A DNA stretch of 8,340 nucleotides from Candidatus Hydrogenedentota bacterium (GTDB lineage: Bacteria; Hydrogenedentota; Hydrogenedentia; Hydrogenedentales; SLHB01): assembly GCA_023384315.1 (NCBI GenBank), contig JAHDWY010000122.1, forward strand, positions 1 through 8,340. Direction: 5' to 3'. Position numbers and translations under genes: made by a program. Shown piece after piece: positions 1 through 7,115 of the stretch; positions within the stretch are counted from its first letter, which is position 1, and every line of letters begins with the position of its first letter. Under the pieces are notes generated by a model. That model saw nothing but the letters and a program-made list of their open reading frames with translations, did not search any database and was not told where the DNA came from.

Positions 1-2
1 TC

Positions 3-77
3 CGCGGAATCAGCACTCGAACCTTCGTGCGTAACATGGAAACGCTGCTCGCGTACGTGGGGCAGTCCGACGAATAG
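3..77 (+). CDS. 3' end of an unidentified gene (partial)
   Basis: An open frame enters from the left edge and gives 24 residues before a TAG stop at 75-77, ending LLAYVGQSDE. The composition (R/E/L/T/V, GC-rich third positions) looks like a real protein C-terminus, probably an amphipathic terminal helix. The 5' part lies outside the window, so I cannot name the family. A gene ending here fits the layout, because the following 240 bases are a mobile repeat and then the 3' end of a convergent gene. The call rests on reading frame and codon texture only; a chance open frame of this length is possible. Confidence 0.5.
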   Translation, partial: RGISTRTFVRNMETLLAYVGQSDE

Positions 78-117
78 AACGTGTGGACGCGACTCCGAGT
101 GTTACTGTAGCCTGAAG

Positions 118-276
118 AACATCCCCCTTTGTCCCCCTTCAAAGGGGGAATTTGAAAGCAACGCTCTGCGTTGCGTGGGGCTCTATCGGCACACGTGTTG
201 CAGGCCCGACAAACCCAACTTCGGTCCCTGAACTGATTAGGCAGATTCCCCCTTTGAAGGGGTAAGGGGGGATGTC
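118..276. repeat. MITE-like inverted-repeat element, copy A
   Basis: A 155-bp unit (core 120-274) begins CATCCCCCTTTGTCCCCC and ends with the imperfect reverse complement, closing in GGGGGGATG. Each terminus also contains its own near-palindrome: CCCCCTTCAAAGGGGG at 133-148 and CCCCCTTTGAAGGGG at 248-262. No transposase frame lies inside, so the element is non-autonomous. A second copy of almost identical length and ends lies at 7116-7274, and both share the internal word GTGTTGCAGGCCC (here 195-207). It sits between the stop of the left partial gene and the 3' end of the convergent Nramp-like gene, where its foldable ends could also help to end transcripts. No clear target-site duplication is visible. 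Confidence 0.8.
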
Positions 277-323
277 GTTTCGCACTTTCGAGGTGCTGCT
301 AGTTTACGTAGCAGGTTTCCAGA

Positions 324-1688
324 TTACCGAAAAGTATCCAGCAGCGACCACAGGTATCCGGACGGGCCCGCCATTTTGTAGCCTGCCAGGGCGAGGGAGA
401 ACAGCAGACTCGCCACGAGGAAGATGTTGCGTCCGAGGTTGGCCTTGTAGTCCTGCATGAGCGATCGCTTGTTGATGAGGTAGAGGATGATGGCGATAGC
501 CATGGGGACGATTACCGCGTTCAGGCCCATGAGCAACAGAATCTTCAGCAATGCCGGAAACTGCCAGAAGGGCGCGATGACGGCGGGCACGAAGATCCAG
601 AGCGCCAGCAGGACTTTGAAGGGACGGTTGCCATCGCGATAGCTCCAGTCCATGCGGGCGGCGTCAAGGCAGAAGTAACACATCAACTGGGCGACGACGA
701 CCAGAGTGGTCAAGCCGCACGCGAACAGTCCTGCCGCGAACAACTTCGGTCCCAGGGCGGCGATCGCGTCCGGCATGGCGTGCGTCAGCACCTGGCCAGC
801 CTGGTAGACTTTGTCGATGTTGGCGTGGTTGTCGAGTGGATAGAGCGCGTAACCGCCCGCGACGAGGACCAGCGTCGAATAGAGTCCGAATATCACCCCC
901 AGCGATATCACGGCCTTCCAGAAGTAGCGGGGCAGGTCTTCCGGCTTCGCCTTGTCGTCGGACGTGAAGTACGAAAAGCTCAAAATGGGGGCGGCAGCAA
1001 GCGCGCCTCCGGCGATCCCCATGAGCGAGGAGAAGGCGTCGCGCGTTTGATCGGCACCGGGTACGGGTAGATCGGCGGGGACCCGTGGCAGTAATCCGGC
1101 GAGAATCGCGGGGAGTTCCACGAATCCTTTCAACGCCACGACGAGGAAGCAGATGAACATGAAAAACAGGAGGCCCGTCATGACTTTCTGCGCGCGCTGA
1201 TAGCCGCCCGTCAGGAGCAACGCGAGGATGACGATGGGAAAGAAAATGGAGAGGCCGATTTGCGCGTTGCGGAAGAATGCGGCGTATTCCGCAGAATCGC
1301 CGTCAACCGGCGGGTAGTAGCCCAGCATGGCGAGGAAGGAATCCGTCATGACGGAGGTCTGGCCCATGTTCACGAAGATGTTGAAGAGGATCATGACCAC
1401 GAGGACGAACCAGGTGATGCCGGGGTGGATCTCGTCGCGGATGACGGAGAGCATGCCCTTATGCCCGGACATGACGCCGACCCTGGCGCCGGAATCGAGA
1501 CAGACGACCACGAAGGGCAGTGTGATGATGGCGACCCAGAGCAGGTCGTAGCGGAACCAGGCCCCGGCAAGGACGAGTGCGGTTGTGGAACCGGCACCCA
1601 TGATGCCGGCGGTCATGACGGCGGCCGGTCCGACGACCATGGCGATCACCTTGAGCCAACCGGGAACCTTGCTGGTCGTTTCTGACAT
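324..1688 (-). CDS. Nramp-superfamily membrane transporter, divergent
   Basis: A 454-residue polytopic inner-membrane protein with about 11-12 hydrophobic segments and a LeuT-like fold expected from its family (COG1914 type, divalent-cation/proton symport). Family marks seen are the GPA-VMTAG-IMGAG stretch of TM1 (residues 20-33), the DLLWV segment after it (48-52), the loop in TM6 (about 222-245), and the LLLMGLNAVIVPMAIAI helix (384-400) typical of Nramp TM10. The TM1 metal-binding DPGN motif is replaced by GAGS/T (31-35), and the TM6 methionine motif (MPH) by AAAPILSF (231-238), so Mn/Fe transport is doubtful. The start is set at 1688: a perfect AAGGAGG lies 6 bases upstream. The frame continues 37 codons further upstream, but that extension is unlike the family and has no ribosome site. 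It is divergent from the lipoprotein gene. Family assignment is good; the substrate is unknown. Confidence 0.85.
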   Translation of the reverse strand: MSETTSKVPGWLKVIAMVVGPAAVMTAGIMGAGSTTALVLAGAWFRYDLLWVAIITLPFVVVCLDSGARVGVMSGHKGMLSVIRDEIHPGITWFVLVVMILFNIFVNMGQTSVMTDSFLAMLGYYPPVDGDSAEYAAFFRNAQIGLSIFFPIVILALLLTGGYQRAQKVMTGLLFFMFICFLVVALKGFVELPAILAGLLPRVPADLPVPGADQTRDAFSSLMGIAGGALAAAPILSFSYFTSDDKAKPEDLPRYFWKAVISLGVIFGLYSTLVLVAGGYALYPLDNHANIDKVYQAGQVLTHAMPDAIAALGPKLFAAGLFACGLTTLVVVAQLMCYFCLDAARMDWSYRDGNRPFKVLLALWIFVPAVIAPFWQFPALLKILLLMGLNAVIVPMAIAIILYLINKRSLMQDYKANLGRNIFLVASLLFSLALAGYKMAGPSGYLWSLLDTFR

Positions 1689-1694
1689 GGCGCG

Positions 1695-1701
1695 CCTCCT
1701 T
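1695..1701 (-). promoter_or_regulatory. Ribosome binding site of the Nramp-like gene
   Basis: On the - strand the sequence reads AAGGAGG-CGCGCC-ATG, a full-consensus Shine-Dalgarno with a 6-base spacer. It decides the start at 1688 over the longer open frame beginning at 1799. Confidence 0.8.
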
Positions 1702-1718
1702 CCCGCAGATCGGCCTTG

Positions 1719-1747
1719 ACCGTAGATGAGCCAGAGCGCAAAGTCAA
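1719..1747 (-). promoter_or_regulatory. Candidate promoter of the Nramp-like gene
   Basis: On the - strand TTGACT (1747-1742) is followed by exactly 17 bases and then TACGGT (1724-1719). The -35 box is near consensus (5/6) and the -10 is weak (3/6). It would give a leader of roughly 25 bases ahead of the ATG at 1688. It is the only reasonable two-box match in the 160-base divergent gap. Confidence 0.35.
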
Positions 1748-1791
1748 TCGCATCAACGTGTTCCTTAACCAGCGAGGACACGTGAAGCATA

Positions 1792-1800
1792 TGGTACAAT
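1792..1800 (+). promoter_or_regulatory. Extended -10 promoter of the lipoprotein gene
   Basis: TGG-TACAAT is an extended -10 (TGn + TAnAAT) ending 49 bases before the ATG at 1850. I see no convincing -35 at the usual distance. The same arrangement recurs ahead of three other + strand genes in this window. Confidence 0.45.
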
Positions 1801-1833
1801 TCGGCGGGATTGTGTGACTCCGTGCAACCTCAC

Positions 1834-1840
1834 AGGAGGG
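1834..1840 (+). promoter_or_regulatory. Ribosome binding site of the lipoprotein gene
   Basis: AGGAGGG lies 9 bases before the ATG at 1850. It supports the short start, which places the signal peptide at the very N-terminus. Confidence 0.75.
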
Positions 1841-1849
1841 GGATTGACT

Positions 1850-2875
1850 ATGGCACGGCGGCGCACGGTTGTATTGGCGATTTTTGTCCTCGTGGCTGGA
1901 TTGGGTTGTCCGGCGCCGGACGATCCTGATGTCACGGATAATCCGCCGCAAGACCCTCCTACCGATCCTGAACCGCCTGGTGAAGAAGGCTTTCCCGATC
2001 TGGGCGTGAACGCCGATCTTCATGGCGCGCAGATCTTTCCGCCGGACAATCCGTGGAACACGCGCGTCGATACCCTGCCGGTCGACCCGAATTCGGACAC
2101 GCTGATCAACAGCATCGGCCGTTGGGATCATCTGCACCCGGACTTCGGCGCAAACTGGAACGGGGGGCCCTTCGGGATTCCGTACATCGTGGTTTCGGGC
2201 AGTACGCCGGGTAAGGACGTCGAGTTCGACTACTGGGATGAAAGCGATCCGGGGCCGTATCCGATCACGTCGAATACGCCGATCGAAGGCGGGCCCAACG
2301 CGTCCGGCGACCGGCACATGATCATGATCGACCGGGACAACTGGTTCTTGTATGAGCTGTATGCGGTCTATCCGCCGGACCGATCGGGGGACCCGTACGA
2401 AGCCGGGTCCGGCGCAATCTGGGATTTGACCTCGAACGATATGCGTCCCGCGGGCTGGACCTCGGCGGACGCGGCGGGGCTGCCTATCTTTCCCGGGCTA
2501 GTGCGGTACGATGAGGTCGTGGGCCAGGGCGAAATCAACCACGCGATCCGCTTCACCGTAAGCCAATCCCGGAAGGCCTACGTTTACCCGGCACGACACT
2601 ATGCCAGCAACAACACGAGCGCATCGTTGCCGCCCATGGGGATGCGCGTGCGGTTGAAAGCGGGTTTCGATATCTCCGGGTTCTCGGCACGCAACCAGGT
2701 GATCCTCCGGGCCATGAAGAAGTACGGCATGATCGTCGCCGACAACGGCAGCGACTGGTATTTTTCTGGCGCGCCCGACGCGCGATGGGACGACGACGAG
2801 TTGAGCGAGTTGAAGTCGCTCGTTGGCGACGATTTCGAGGTCGTCCAGATGGGGACCATCGTGACGGGCAAGTGA
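1850..2875 (+). CDS. Secreted lipoprotein, conserved family of unknown function
   Basis: 341 residues. The N-terminus is a short lipoprotein signal: MARRR, a hydrophobic stretch VVLAIFVLVAGLG, then Cys20. The lipobox (GLGC) is not ideal. A Pro/Asp/Glu-rich linker (21-47) precedes a single globular domain (about 48-341). The domain carries strongly patterned motifs: NPWN (67-70), HPDFG (96-100), GDRH (153-156), LYELY (168-172), PAGWTSADAAGLPI (200-213), EINHAIRFT (228-236), PARH (247-250), ADNGSDWY (297-304) and RWDDDEL (312-318). I recognise this motif series as a recurrent secreted bacterial family, but know no biochemical function for it. The many conserved His, Asp, Glu and Trp residues suggest an enzyme or carbohydrate-binding domain, which is inference. 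The start at 1850 is chosen over an upstream GTG (1814) because AGGAGGG (1834-1840) and the signal peptide both fit it. It is transcribed alone, divergent from the Nramp-like gene. Confidence 0.85.
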   Translation: MARRRTVVLAIFVLVAGLGCPAPDDPDVTDNPPQDPPTDPEPPGEEGFPDLGVNADLHGAQIFPPDNPWNTRVDTLPVDPNSDTLINSIGRWDHLHPDFGANWNGGPFGIPYIVVSGSTPGKDVEFDYWDESDPGPYPITSNTPIEGGPNASGDRHMIMIDRDNWFLYELYAVYPPDRSGDPYEAGSGAIWDLTSNDMRPAGWTSADAAGLPIFPGLVRYDEVVGQGEINHAIRFTVSQSRKAYVYPARHYASNNTSASLPPMGMRVRLKAGFDISGFSARNQVILRAMKKYGMIVADNGSDWYFSGAPDARWDDDELSELKSLVGDDFEVVQMGTIVTGK

Positions 2876-3219
2876 ACAAGCAGTAGGGATTTTCGGACGG
2901 ATTATGGATCGCGCGTTGAACAGATGACCTTGGGCGTCGTTGAGGCGACCATTCTGCCGCCCTTCCAGGGCGGAGAGGGCGCGAAATATCTCGAACGTGA
3001 AGTCGGTTCGCTCGACGATGCCGTGACTGCGGTTAGACAATGAGTTTCCCGAGTCTGCTTGTTCTTCTATCCGCTGGACGTCCGAGAATCACTACCGGCC
3101 GATCAGATCTGACGACGGCACACTTCCGTGACTTCGCCACCCAGTCCCCCTCCGCGGGGATGGCGGCCCGGCGCTGCAGGGACGACGACGCGAGCGGGTA
3201 CTCTCTCCCCTATGCGGCG
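2876..3219. other. Long intergenic region, no supported gene
   Basis: This stretch between the lipoprotein gene and the uppP promoter has short open frames (for example 39 codons from 2924, and 61 codons from 3040). None has a ribosome site or a recognisable protein pattern. It contains one perfect hairpin (2957-2973, listed separately) and a smaller GC-rich fold near 3147-3162. Part of it, about 2890-3010, has the look of an interspersed repeat of the kind that carries such hairpins, but no second copy lies in this window to prove it. I see no classical stem plus U-run terminator after the lipoprotein stop. Confidence 0.5.
2957..2973. repeat. Perfect hairpin, CCGCCCT-TCC-AGGGCGG
   Basis: A 7-bp perfect stem with a TCC loop, set in an intergenic region with no U-tract after it. 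The hairpin at 8248-8264 has the same stem length and the same loop with closing CT/AG pairs but a different outer stem. This is the pattern expected of small palindromic interspersed repeats rather than terminators. Confidence 0.6.
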
Positions 3220-3228
3220 TGCTAAAAT
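3220..3228 (+). promoter_or_regulatory. Extended -10 promoter of uppP
   Basis: TGC-TAAAAT is an extended -10 element ending 45 bases before the GTG start at 3274. No good -35 is seen. Position and form match the candidate promoters of the other + strand genes here. It would drive uppP and the overlapping membrane-protein gene as one unit. Confidence 0.5.
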
Positions 3229-3273
3229 GCCGCGGCTTTCCGATACACCTCCTTGGACCGAAAGGTATCGTTT

Positions 3274-4083
3274 GTGCTGTATATCAACGCATTTCTCCTT
3301 TCCATTGTGGAAGGATTCACCGAGTTCCTGCCGATCAGCAGTACCGGCCATCTGATCATTGTCGAGTCCTTCTTACGGCTCAGCGAGGATCCGAATTCGA
3401 CCTTCCCGTTTTCCTTTATGGTCATCATTCAGTTGCCCGCGATTCTGGCGGTGGTCGTCTATTTCTGGCATAAGCTGTGGCCTTTTACCGGAGACGCTTC
3501 GCATCGTCAGATGACGGTTTTGCTGTGGTTTAACATCGCCGTCGCGGTGATTCCCGCGGTGGTGCTGGGGCTCATGTTTAACGACATCATTGAAGAGTAC
3601 CTGGCCCATGAAATCCCCGTGGCCATTGCCCTCTTCGCCGGCGGCGTTATCCTCATCGCCATTGAACGCAGGCAATTGCCGGTACGATTTGAGACGGTTT
3701 ACGACATCACGATCACGACTGCCTTCGCTATCGGATTCTTTCAGTGTCTCGCCATGTTGCCAGGCACGTCCCGTTCGGCAGCGACAATCATCGGCGCCAT
3801 GCTGTTGGGCGCGAGCCGTCCGGCCGCGGCGGAGTTTTCATTCTTTCTCGCCATCCCCACGATGCTCGGCGCGACCGCGCTTACGATAGCGAAGAGCGGA
3901 TTGTCGTTTACGGGATCGCAGTGGGCGGCGATTGTGTTGGGTTCCGTGGTGTCGTTTTTGACGGCTTACGCCGCAGTGGCCTTTCTCATGCGCTATATTC
4001 AGCGGAACGATTTCAAGGCTTTCGGGTACTACCGCATCGCGCTCGCGGTGTTGGTCGTCATCTCCTACTATGCCTTCGGATAG
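3274..4083 (+). CDS. uppP: Undecaprenyl-diphosphate phosphatase (UppP/BacA)
   Basis: 269 residues, the usual family length, with about eight membrane segments. The enzyme removes one phosphate from undecaprenyl diphosphate on the outer side of the inner membrane. This recycles the lipid carrier for peptidoglycan and other envelope polymers and often gives bacitracin resistance. Both signature motifs are intact: EGFTEFLPISSTGH (residues 13-26, with the two catalytic glutamates and the histidine) and PGTSRS (163-168, catalytic Arg167), followed by EFSFFLAIP (187-195). The GTG start at 3274 is preferred: GAAAGG lies just upstream, and it gives the family-like N-terminus MLYINAFLLSIVEG. A TTG at 3253 would add seven residues (MDRKVSF) without a ribosome site. 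The gene overlaps the next one by 14 bases. Confidence 0.95.
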   Translation: MLYINAFLLSIVEGFTEFLPISSTGHLIIVESFLRLSEDPNSTFPFSFMVIIQLPAILAVVVYFWHKLWPFTGDASHRQMTVLLWFNIAVAVIPAVVLGLMFNDIIEEYLAHEIPVAIALFAGGVILIAIERRQLPVRFETVYDITITTAFAIGFFQCLAMLPGTSRSAATIIGAMLLGASRPAAAEFSFFLAIPTMLGATALTIAKSGLSFTGSQWAAIVLGSVVSFLTAYAAVAFLMRYIQRNDFKAFGYYRIALAVLVVISYYAFG

Positions 4084-5566
4084 CGCAACGCAAGACGGCA
4101 GCGTTTCCGTGTCTTGGTGGAAAGACGGGTATCTTGCCGGCCTTCTTCTGGTCGCGCTCGGCATCGGCCTCGCGTTCATGGCGCTTGGCGTGTACAAGCC
4201 GTGGCACCAGCGCATCGCAGGCGTGGACCCCGTCGGGTATTACGCCTACGCGCGATCGCTGCTCTTCGATGGCGACCTCCAGTTTGCGAACGAGTACCGC
4301 GCGTTGAACGCGAAAGCGACGTTTACCGAAGGGTTCCTCATGAATCCCGACGGCGCGCGAACGGCGACGGGGCACCTGCCTAACCTATTCTCCATAGGGC
4401 CCGGCATTTTGTGGACGCCCATCATCGGGATCGCTCACGGCGTGGCGCTGATGACCGGCGCGGAGTCCGACGGATTCTCGCGGCCCTACCACACGGCGGT
4501 GTTTCTCGCGAACGCGTTCTACGGGCTGGCTGGGCTGGTGTGCACGTACCTGCTGTTGCGAACGTGGTTTTTGCCGGCGCACAGCACGCTCGGGGCCTTT
4601 GCAGCCTGGGCCTGCTCCCCCGCGCTCTACTACACGTACGGACAGATCGCCATGGCCCATGCGTGCTCGTTCTTTTGCATTGCGCTATTTCTATTGCTCT
4701 GGGCGCGGCTTCGCGAGCGCGAGGCCCTTTGGCCGTGGGCGCTCATCGGCGCGGCGCTTGGTCTGGCGGCGCTGGTTCGTTGGCAGAACGCGGCGTTTGG
4801 CATTGTGCCGGCCATCGACCTCCTTTGGAACCGGCGCATCCGGGGCGTCGCGCCGTTGGCGTTGTGCGCCGGGGCCTCCATTCTGTTCTTCGTTCCGCAG
4901 ATGATCGCGTGGAAGATCCTCTATGGTTCGTTCTTCACCATCCCCCAAGGCGAGGCGTTTGTCGATTGGGGACGCCCGGACGTGATAAACACGCTGTTCT
5001 CGATGGCGTCAGGGTTGATCACCTGGACGCCGCTCTGCGCGGTAGCCATTGCGGGACTGTTCGTGTGGCGGCGAGAATACCGTCCGGTGTGGATAGCGCT
5101 GGCGGCGGCCTTCGCGGTACAGCTTTATGTGAACTCCGTCGTGCCCGATGCTGGCTGGAGTTTCGGCATGCGGCGCATGGTGAATTGCACGCCCCTCTTC
5201 GCCGTCGGGATCGCTCAACTCGCGGCGCTGATGCCGTGGCGATTGCGGTGGAACGTGGCGGTCGTGTTGGCCTTGGCGTTCTGGAACTTCCTGTTCGTCT
5301 TGCAGTATTGCGGGTTCATCGACCGGTTCTACGTGGAGCGCGCGGCCAGGGAAAAGGCGGCCGGGTTGAACGTGCCGGTGCAAGAACTGGTGCAGATGAC
5401 CCAGTTGCCGAACGGCGAATCCTTCGATCTTCGACAATTCGCGAGCGAACACCGGTTTCCCCGTGGTAAGGAATTGACAGCGCGGCAGTTAACCGTCGAC
5501 AAGCTGGTCGTGCTCCGATTCTTGATCGAGCGTGCCGCTTCGCCCAGCGTCAACGCGCCGGAATAG
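4070..5566 (+). CDS. Polytopic membrane protein, probable GT-C type glycosyltransferase
   Basis: 498 residues with about 10-11 hydrophobic segments from residue 20 to 414, then a soluble C-terminal tail (about 415-498). The layout resembles the GT-C superfamily (ArnT/PMT/RgtA-like), whose members use polyprenyl-phosphate sugars outside the inner membrane. After TM1 comes a loop with acidic residues GVDPVGYYAYARSL and FDGDL (Asp53, Asp67, Asp69), placed where GT-C enzymes carry their catalytic acid. Further patterned spots are MAHACSFF (195-202), GLAALVRWQN (231-240) and GWSFGMRRMVNCTP (362-375). The ATG lies inside the last codons of uppP in another frame and has no clear ribosome site of its own, so translation is probably coupled to uppP. 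The glycosyltransferase role is inferred from topology, acidic loop and neighbour; acceptor and sugar are unknown. Confidence 0.65.
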   Translation: MPSDSATQDGSVSVSWWKDGYLAGLLLVALGIGLAFMALGVYKPWHQRIAGVDPVGYYAYARSLLFDGDLQFANEYRALNAKATFTEGFLMNPDGARTATGHLPNLFSIGPGILWTPIIGIAHGVALMTGAESDGFSRPYHTAVFLANAFYGLAGLVCTYLLLRTWFLPAHSTLGAFAAWACSPALYYTYGQIAMAHACSFFCIALFLLLWARLREREALWPWALIGAALGLAALVRWQNAAFGIVPAIDLLWNRRIRGVAPLALCAGASILFFVPQMIAWKILYGSFFTIPQGEAFVDWGRPDVINTLFSMASGLITWTPLCAVAIAGLFVWRREYRPVWIALAAAFAVQLYVNSVVPDAGWSFGMRRMVNCTPLFAVGIAQLAALMPWRLRWNVAVVLALAFWNFLFVLQYCGFIDRFYVERAAREKAAGLNVPVQELVQMTQLPNGESFDLRQFASEHRFPRGKELTARQLTVDKLVVLRFLIERAASPSVNAPE

Positions 5567-5599
5567 CCCGATCGCGAGTTTTCCGCGCCTTCCCTCGTG

Positions 5600-5608
5600 T
5601 GCTATCAT
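5600..5608 (+). promoter_or_regulatory. Extended -10 promoter of the ROK-like gene
   Basis: TGC-TATCAT is an extended -10 element ending 49 bases before the ATG at 5658. It lies in the 91-base gap after the membrane-protein stop, so the ROK-like gene probably has its own promoter. The -35 region (about 5580-5585) is poor. Confidence 0.45.
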
Positions 5609-5657
5609 TCGCCAAACTATCTACTTATCAGGCGTTCTGCCTTGGAAGGGGTTTTCG

Positions 5658-7055
5658 ATGTCGCAGGAATTCAAACTCATCAAACCGAACTTTGTGCCGC
5701 CGCTGGAGGAGGGATACCGCCCGGCCGTGCTGGCGAACCGCGCCTTTCGCGCCGAAGTCGAGGCGTCCGGGGAGGGGGTTCCCCTGGTGCTGGGGCTGGA
5801 GCGGGCGGACGGGTCCGTATCGCGTTACGAGACGCAGGTATTTCCAGAGGGCCACGCACGGGCGCAAGCGAACCTGTTCTACGTGGAACGGCTGGTCAAG
5901 TTTCTGTTGTGGCAGCGCGGAGGCTGGAAGGTCTACGTGGGTGGGCCGCGCAGCATCGGCGAACACATCGCCAAGGTATACGCCATGGGTGGCGCGCGGG
6001 AGTTCGACTTCAAATTCATGGGCGAGGACGTGTACGAGCATACGTTTACGGTGCTTCCGTGCGACGTATCCGAGGTCCCGGCGGAGAACGAAACGACCCA
6101 GGCCCTGGGGCGTCATCTGGACGGCTGCCGCATCGGGTTTGACCTTGGCGCGTCAGACCGGAAGGTGTCCGCCGTGGTCAACGGCGAGGCGGTATATAGC
6201 GAAGAAGTCGTGTGGGAACCGCGCAAGCAAACGGATCCCGCGTACCACTACAACGAGATCATGACGGCGTTGAAGACGGCCGCGTCCAAAATGGACCGGG
6301 TCGACGCCATCGGCGGCAGTTCCGCGGGCGTGTACATCAACAATCGCCCCATGATCGCGTCCTTGTTCCGGGGAATCCCGAAGGATCGCTTCGATGAGGT
6401 CCACAATCTGTTCCTGCGCATCCGCGACGAGATGGGTGTGCCGCTGGAAATCGTGAACGACGGCGAGGTCACCGCGCTCGCGGGATCCATGTCGCTCGAA
6501 GACAACGGCGTGCTGGGGATCGCACTCGGGTCGAGCGAGGCGGGCGGCTATGTGACCATGGACGGCAATATCACGGGCTGGCTGAACGAATTGGCCTTTG
6601 CGCCGGTGGATTACAGTCCGGACGCGCCGAAAGATGAATGGTCCGGCGATTCGGGTGTGGGCGCGTTGTACTTCTCGCAACAGTGCGTGTTCCGCCTCGC
6701 CCCTAAGGCGGGGATCGAATTGCCGAAGGACGTAACCGACGCGGAGAAACTCAAGGCCGTGCAGGAAAAGCTGGAAGCAGGCCACGAAGGCGCGACGGAC
6801 ATCTGGCGCAGCATGGGCGTCTACATGGGGTATACCATCGCCCACTACGCGGATTTCTACGAACTCAAGCACGTGCTGGTGTTGGGACGCTGCACGTCCG
6901 GCAAGGGTGGCGACTTGATCGTGAATGGCGCGAACGAGGTATTGAACGCCGAGTTCCCCGAATTGGCGAAACAGATTGAAGTACAATTGCCGGACGAAAA
7001 AGCGCGGCGAGTCGGGCAGTCGATCGCAGCGGCGAGTCTGCCGGCGATCATGTAG
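5658..7055 (+). CDS. ROK-like (ASKHA-fold) protein with long N-terminal domain
   Basis: 465 residues, longer than usual ROK sugar kinases (about 300). Residues 1-155 form an extra N-terminal domain. The ASKHA-type part begins at CRIGFDLGASDRKVSAV (157-173), the phosphate-1 loop. Next come AIGGSSAGVYINN (217-229) and EIVNDGEVTALAG (264-276), where Asp268 matches the ROK catalytic aspartate of the usual NDANAAALGE. Then LGIALGSSEAGGYVT (286-300) resembles the phosphate-2 segment. The ROK zinc motif (GH...CxCGxxGC) is not seen. I recognise this as a conserved family usually annotated ROK family protein; sugar phosphorylation is inferred and the substrate unknown. It is expected to be cytoplasmic, having no signal peptide or membrane segment. 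The start at 5658 follows GGAAGGGG (5644-5651) and gives a sensible N-terminus; the open frame extends 42 codons upstream through promoter-like DNA. MITE-like copy B begins about 60 bases downstream. Confidence 0.8.
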   Translation: MSQEFKLIKPNFVPPLEEGYRPAVLANRAFRAEVEASGEGVPLVLGLERADGSVSRYETQVFPEGHARAQANLFYVERLVKFLLWQRGGWKVYVGGPRSIGEHIAKVYAMGGAREFDFKFMGEDVYEHTFTVLPCDVSEVPAENETTQALGRHLDGCRIGFDLGASDRKVSAVVNGEAVYSEEVVWEPRKQTDPAYHYNEIMTALKTAASKMDRVDAIGGSSAGVYINNRPMIASLFRGIPKDRFDEVHNLFLRIRDEMGVPLEIVNDGEVTALAGSMSLEDNGVLGIALGSSEAGGYVTMDGNITGWLNELAFAPVDYSPDAPKDEWSGDSGVGALYFSQQCVFRLAPKAGIELPKDVTDAEKLKAVQEKLEAGHEGATDIWRSMGVYMGYTIAHYADFYELKHVLVLGRCTSGKGGDLIVNGANEVLNAEFPELAKQIEVQLPDEKARRVGQSIAAASLPAIM

Positions 7056-7115
7056 ATGCTTCGCGCAAAGCGAGATGTTAGAAGAGTCGTCAAACGGATG
7101 AGACCGTATGAAGAA

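Noticed and set aside
118..276. CRISPR-like or REP array reading of the CCCCCTT repeats
   Set aside because: The units are two inverted ends of one 155-bp element, not regularly spaced direct repeats, and the pattern recurs as a whole at 7116-7274.
1689..1799. 37-codon N-terminal extension of the Nramp-like gene
   Set aside because: It has no ribosome site and is polar and unlike the family N-terminus, while the ATG at 1688 has a perfect AAGGAGG. The extension also covers the divergent promoter region.
2924..3043. 39-codon open frame in the intergenic region
   Set aside because: It has no ribosome site, spans the hairpin at 2957-2973, and gives no recognisable protein pattern; probably repeat DNA read by chance.
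3040..3225. 61-codon open frame before uppP
   Set aside because: No ribosome site, low-complexity arginine/serine-rich product, and it runs into the uppP promoter.
4411..5469. 352-codon + strand frame inside the GT-C-like gene
   Set aside because: It is an Arg/Gly/Ala/His-rich out-of-frame shadow; the overlapping frame has coherent membrane segments and family-like motifs.
7060..7075. Weak stem TTCGC/GCGAG after the ROK-like gene as terminator
   Set aside because: The stem is only about five pairs including a wobble, with no U-run.
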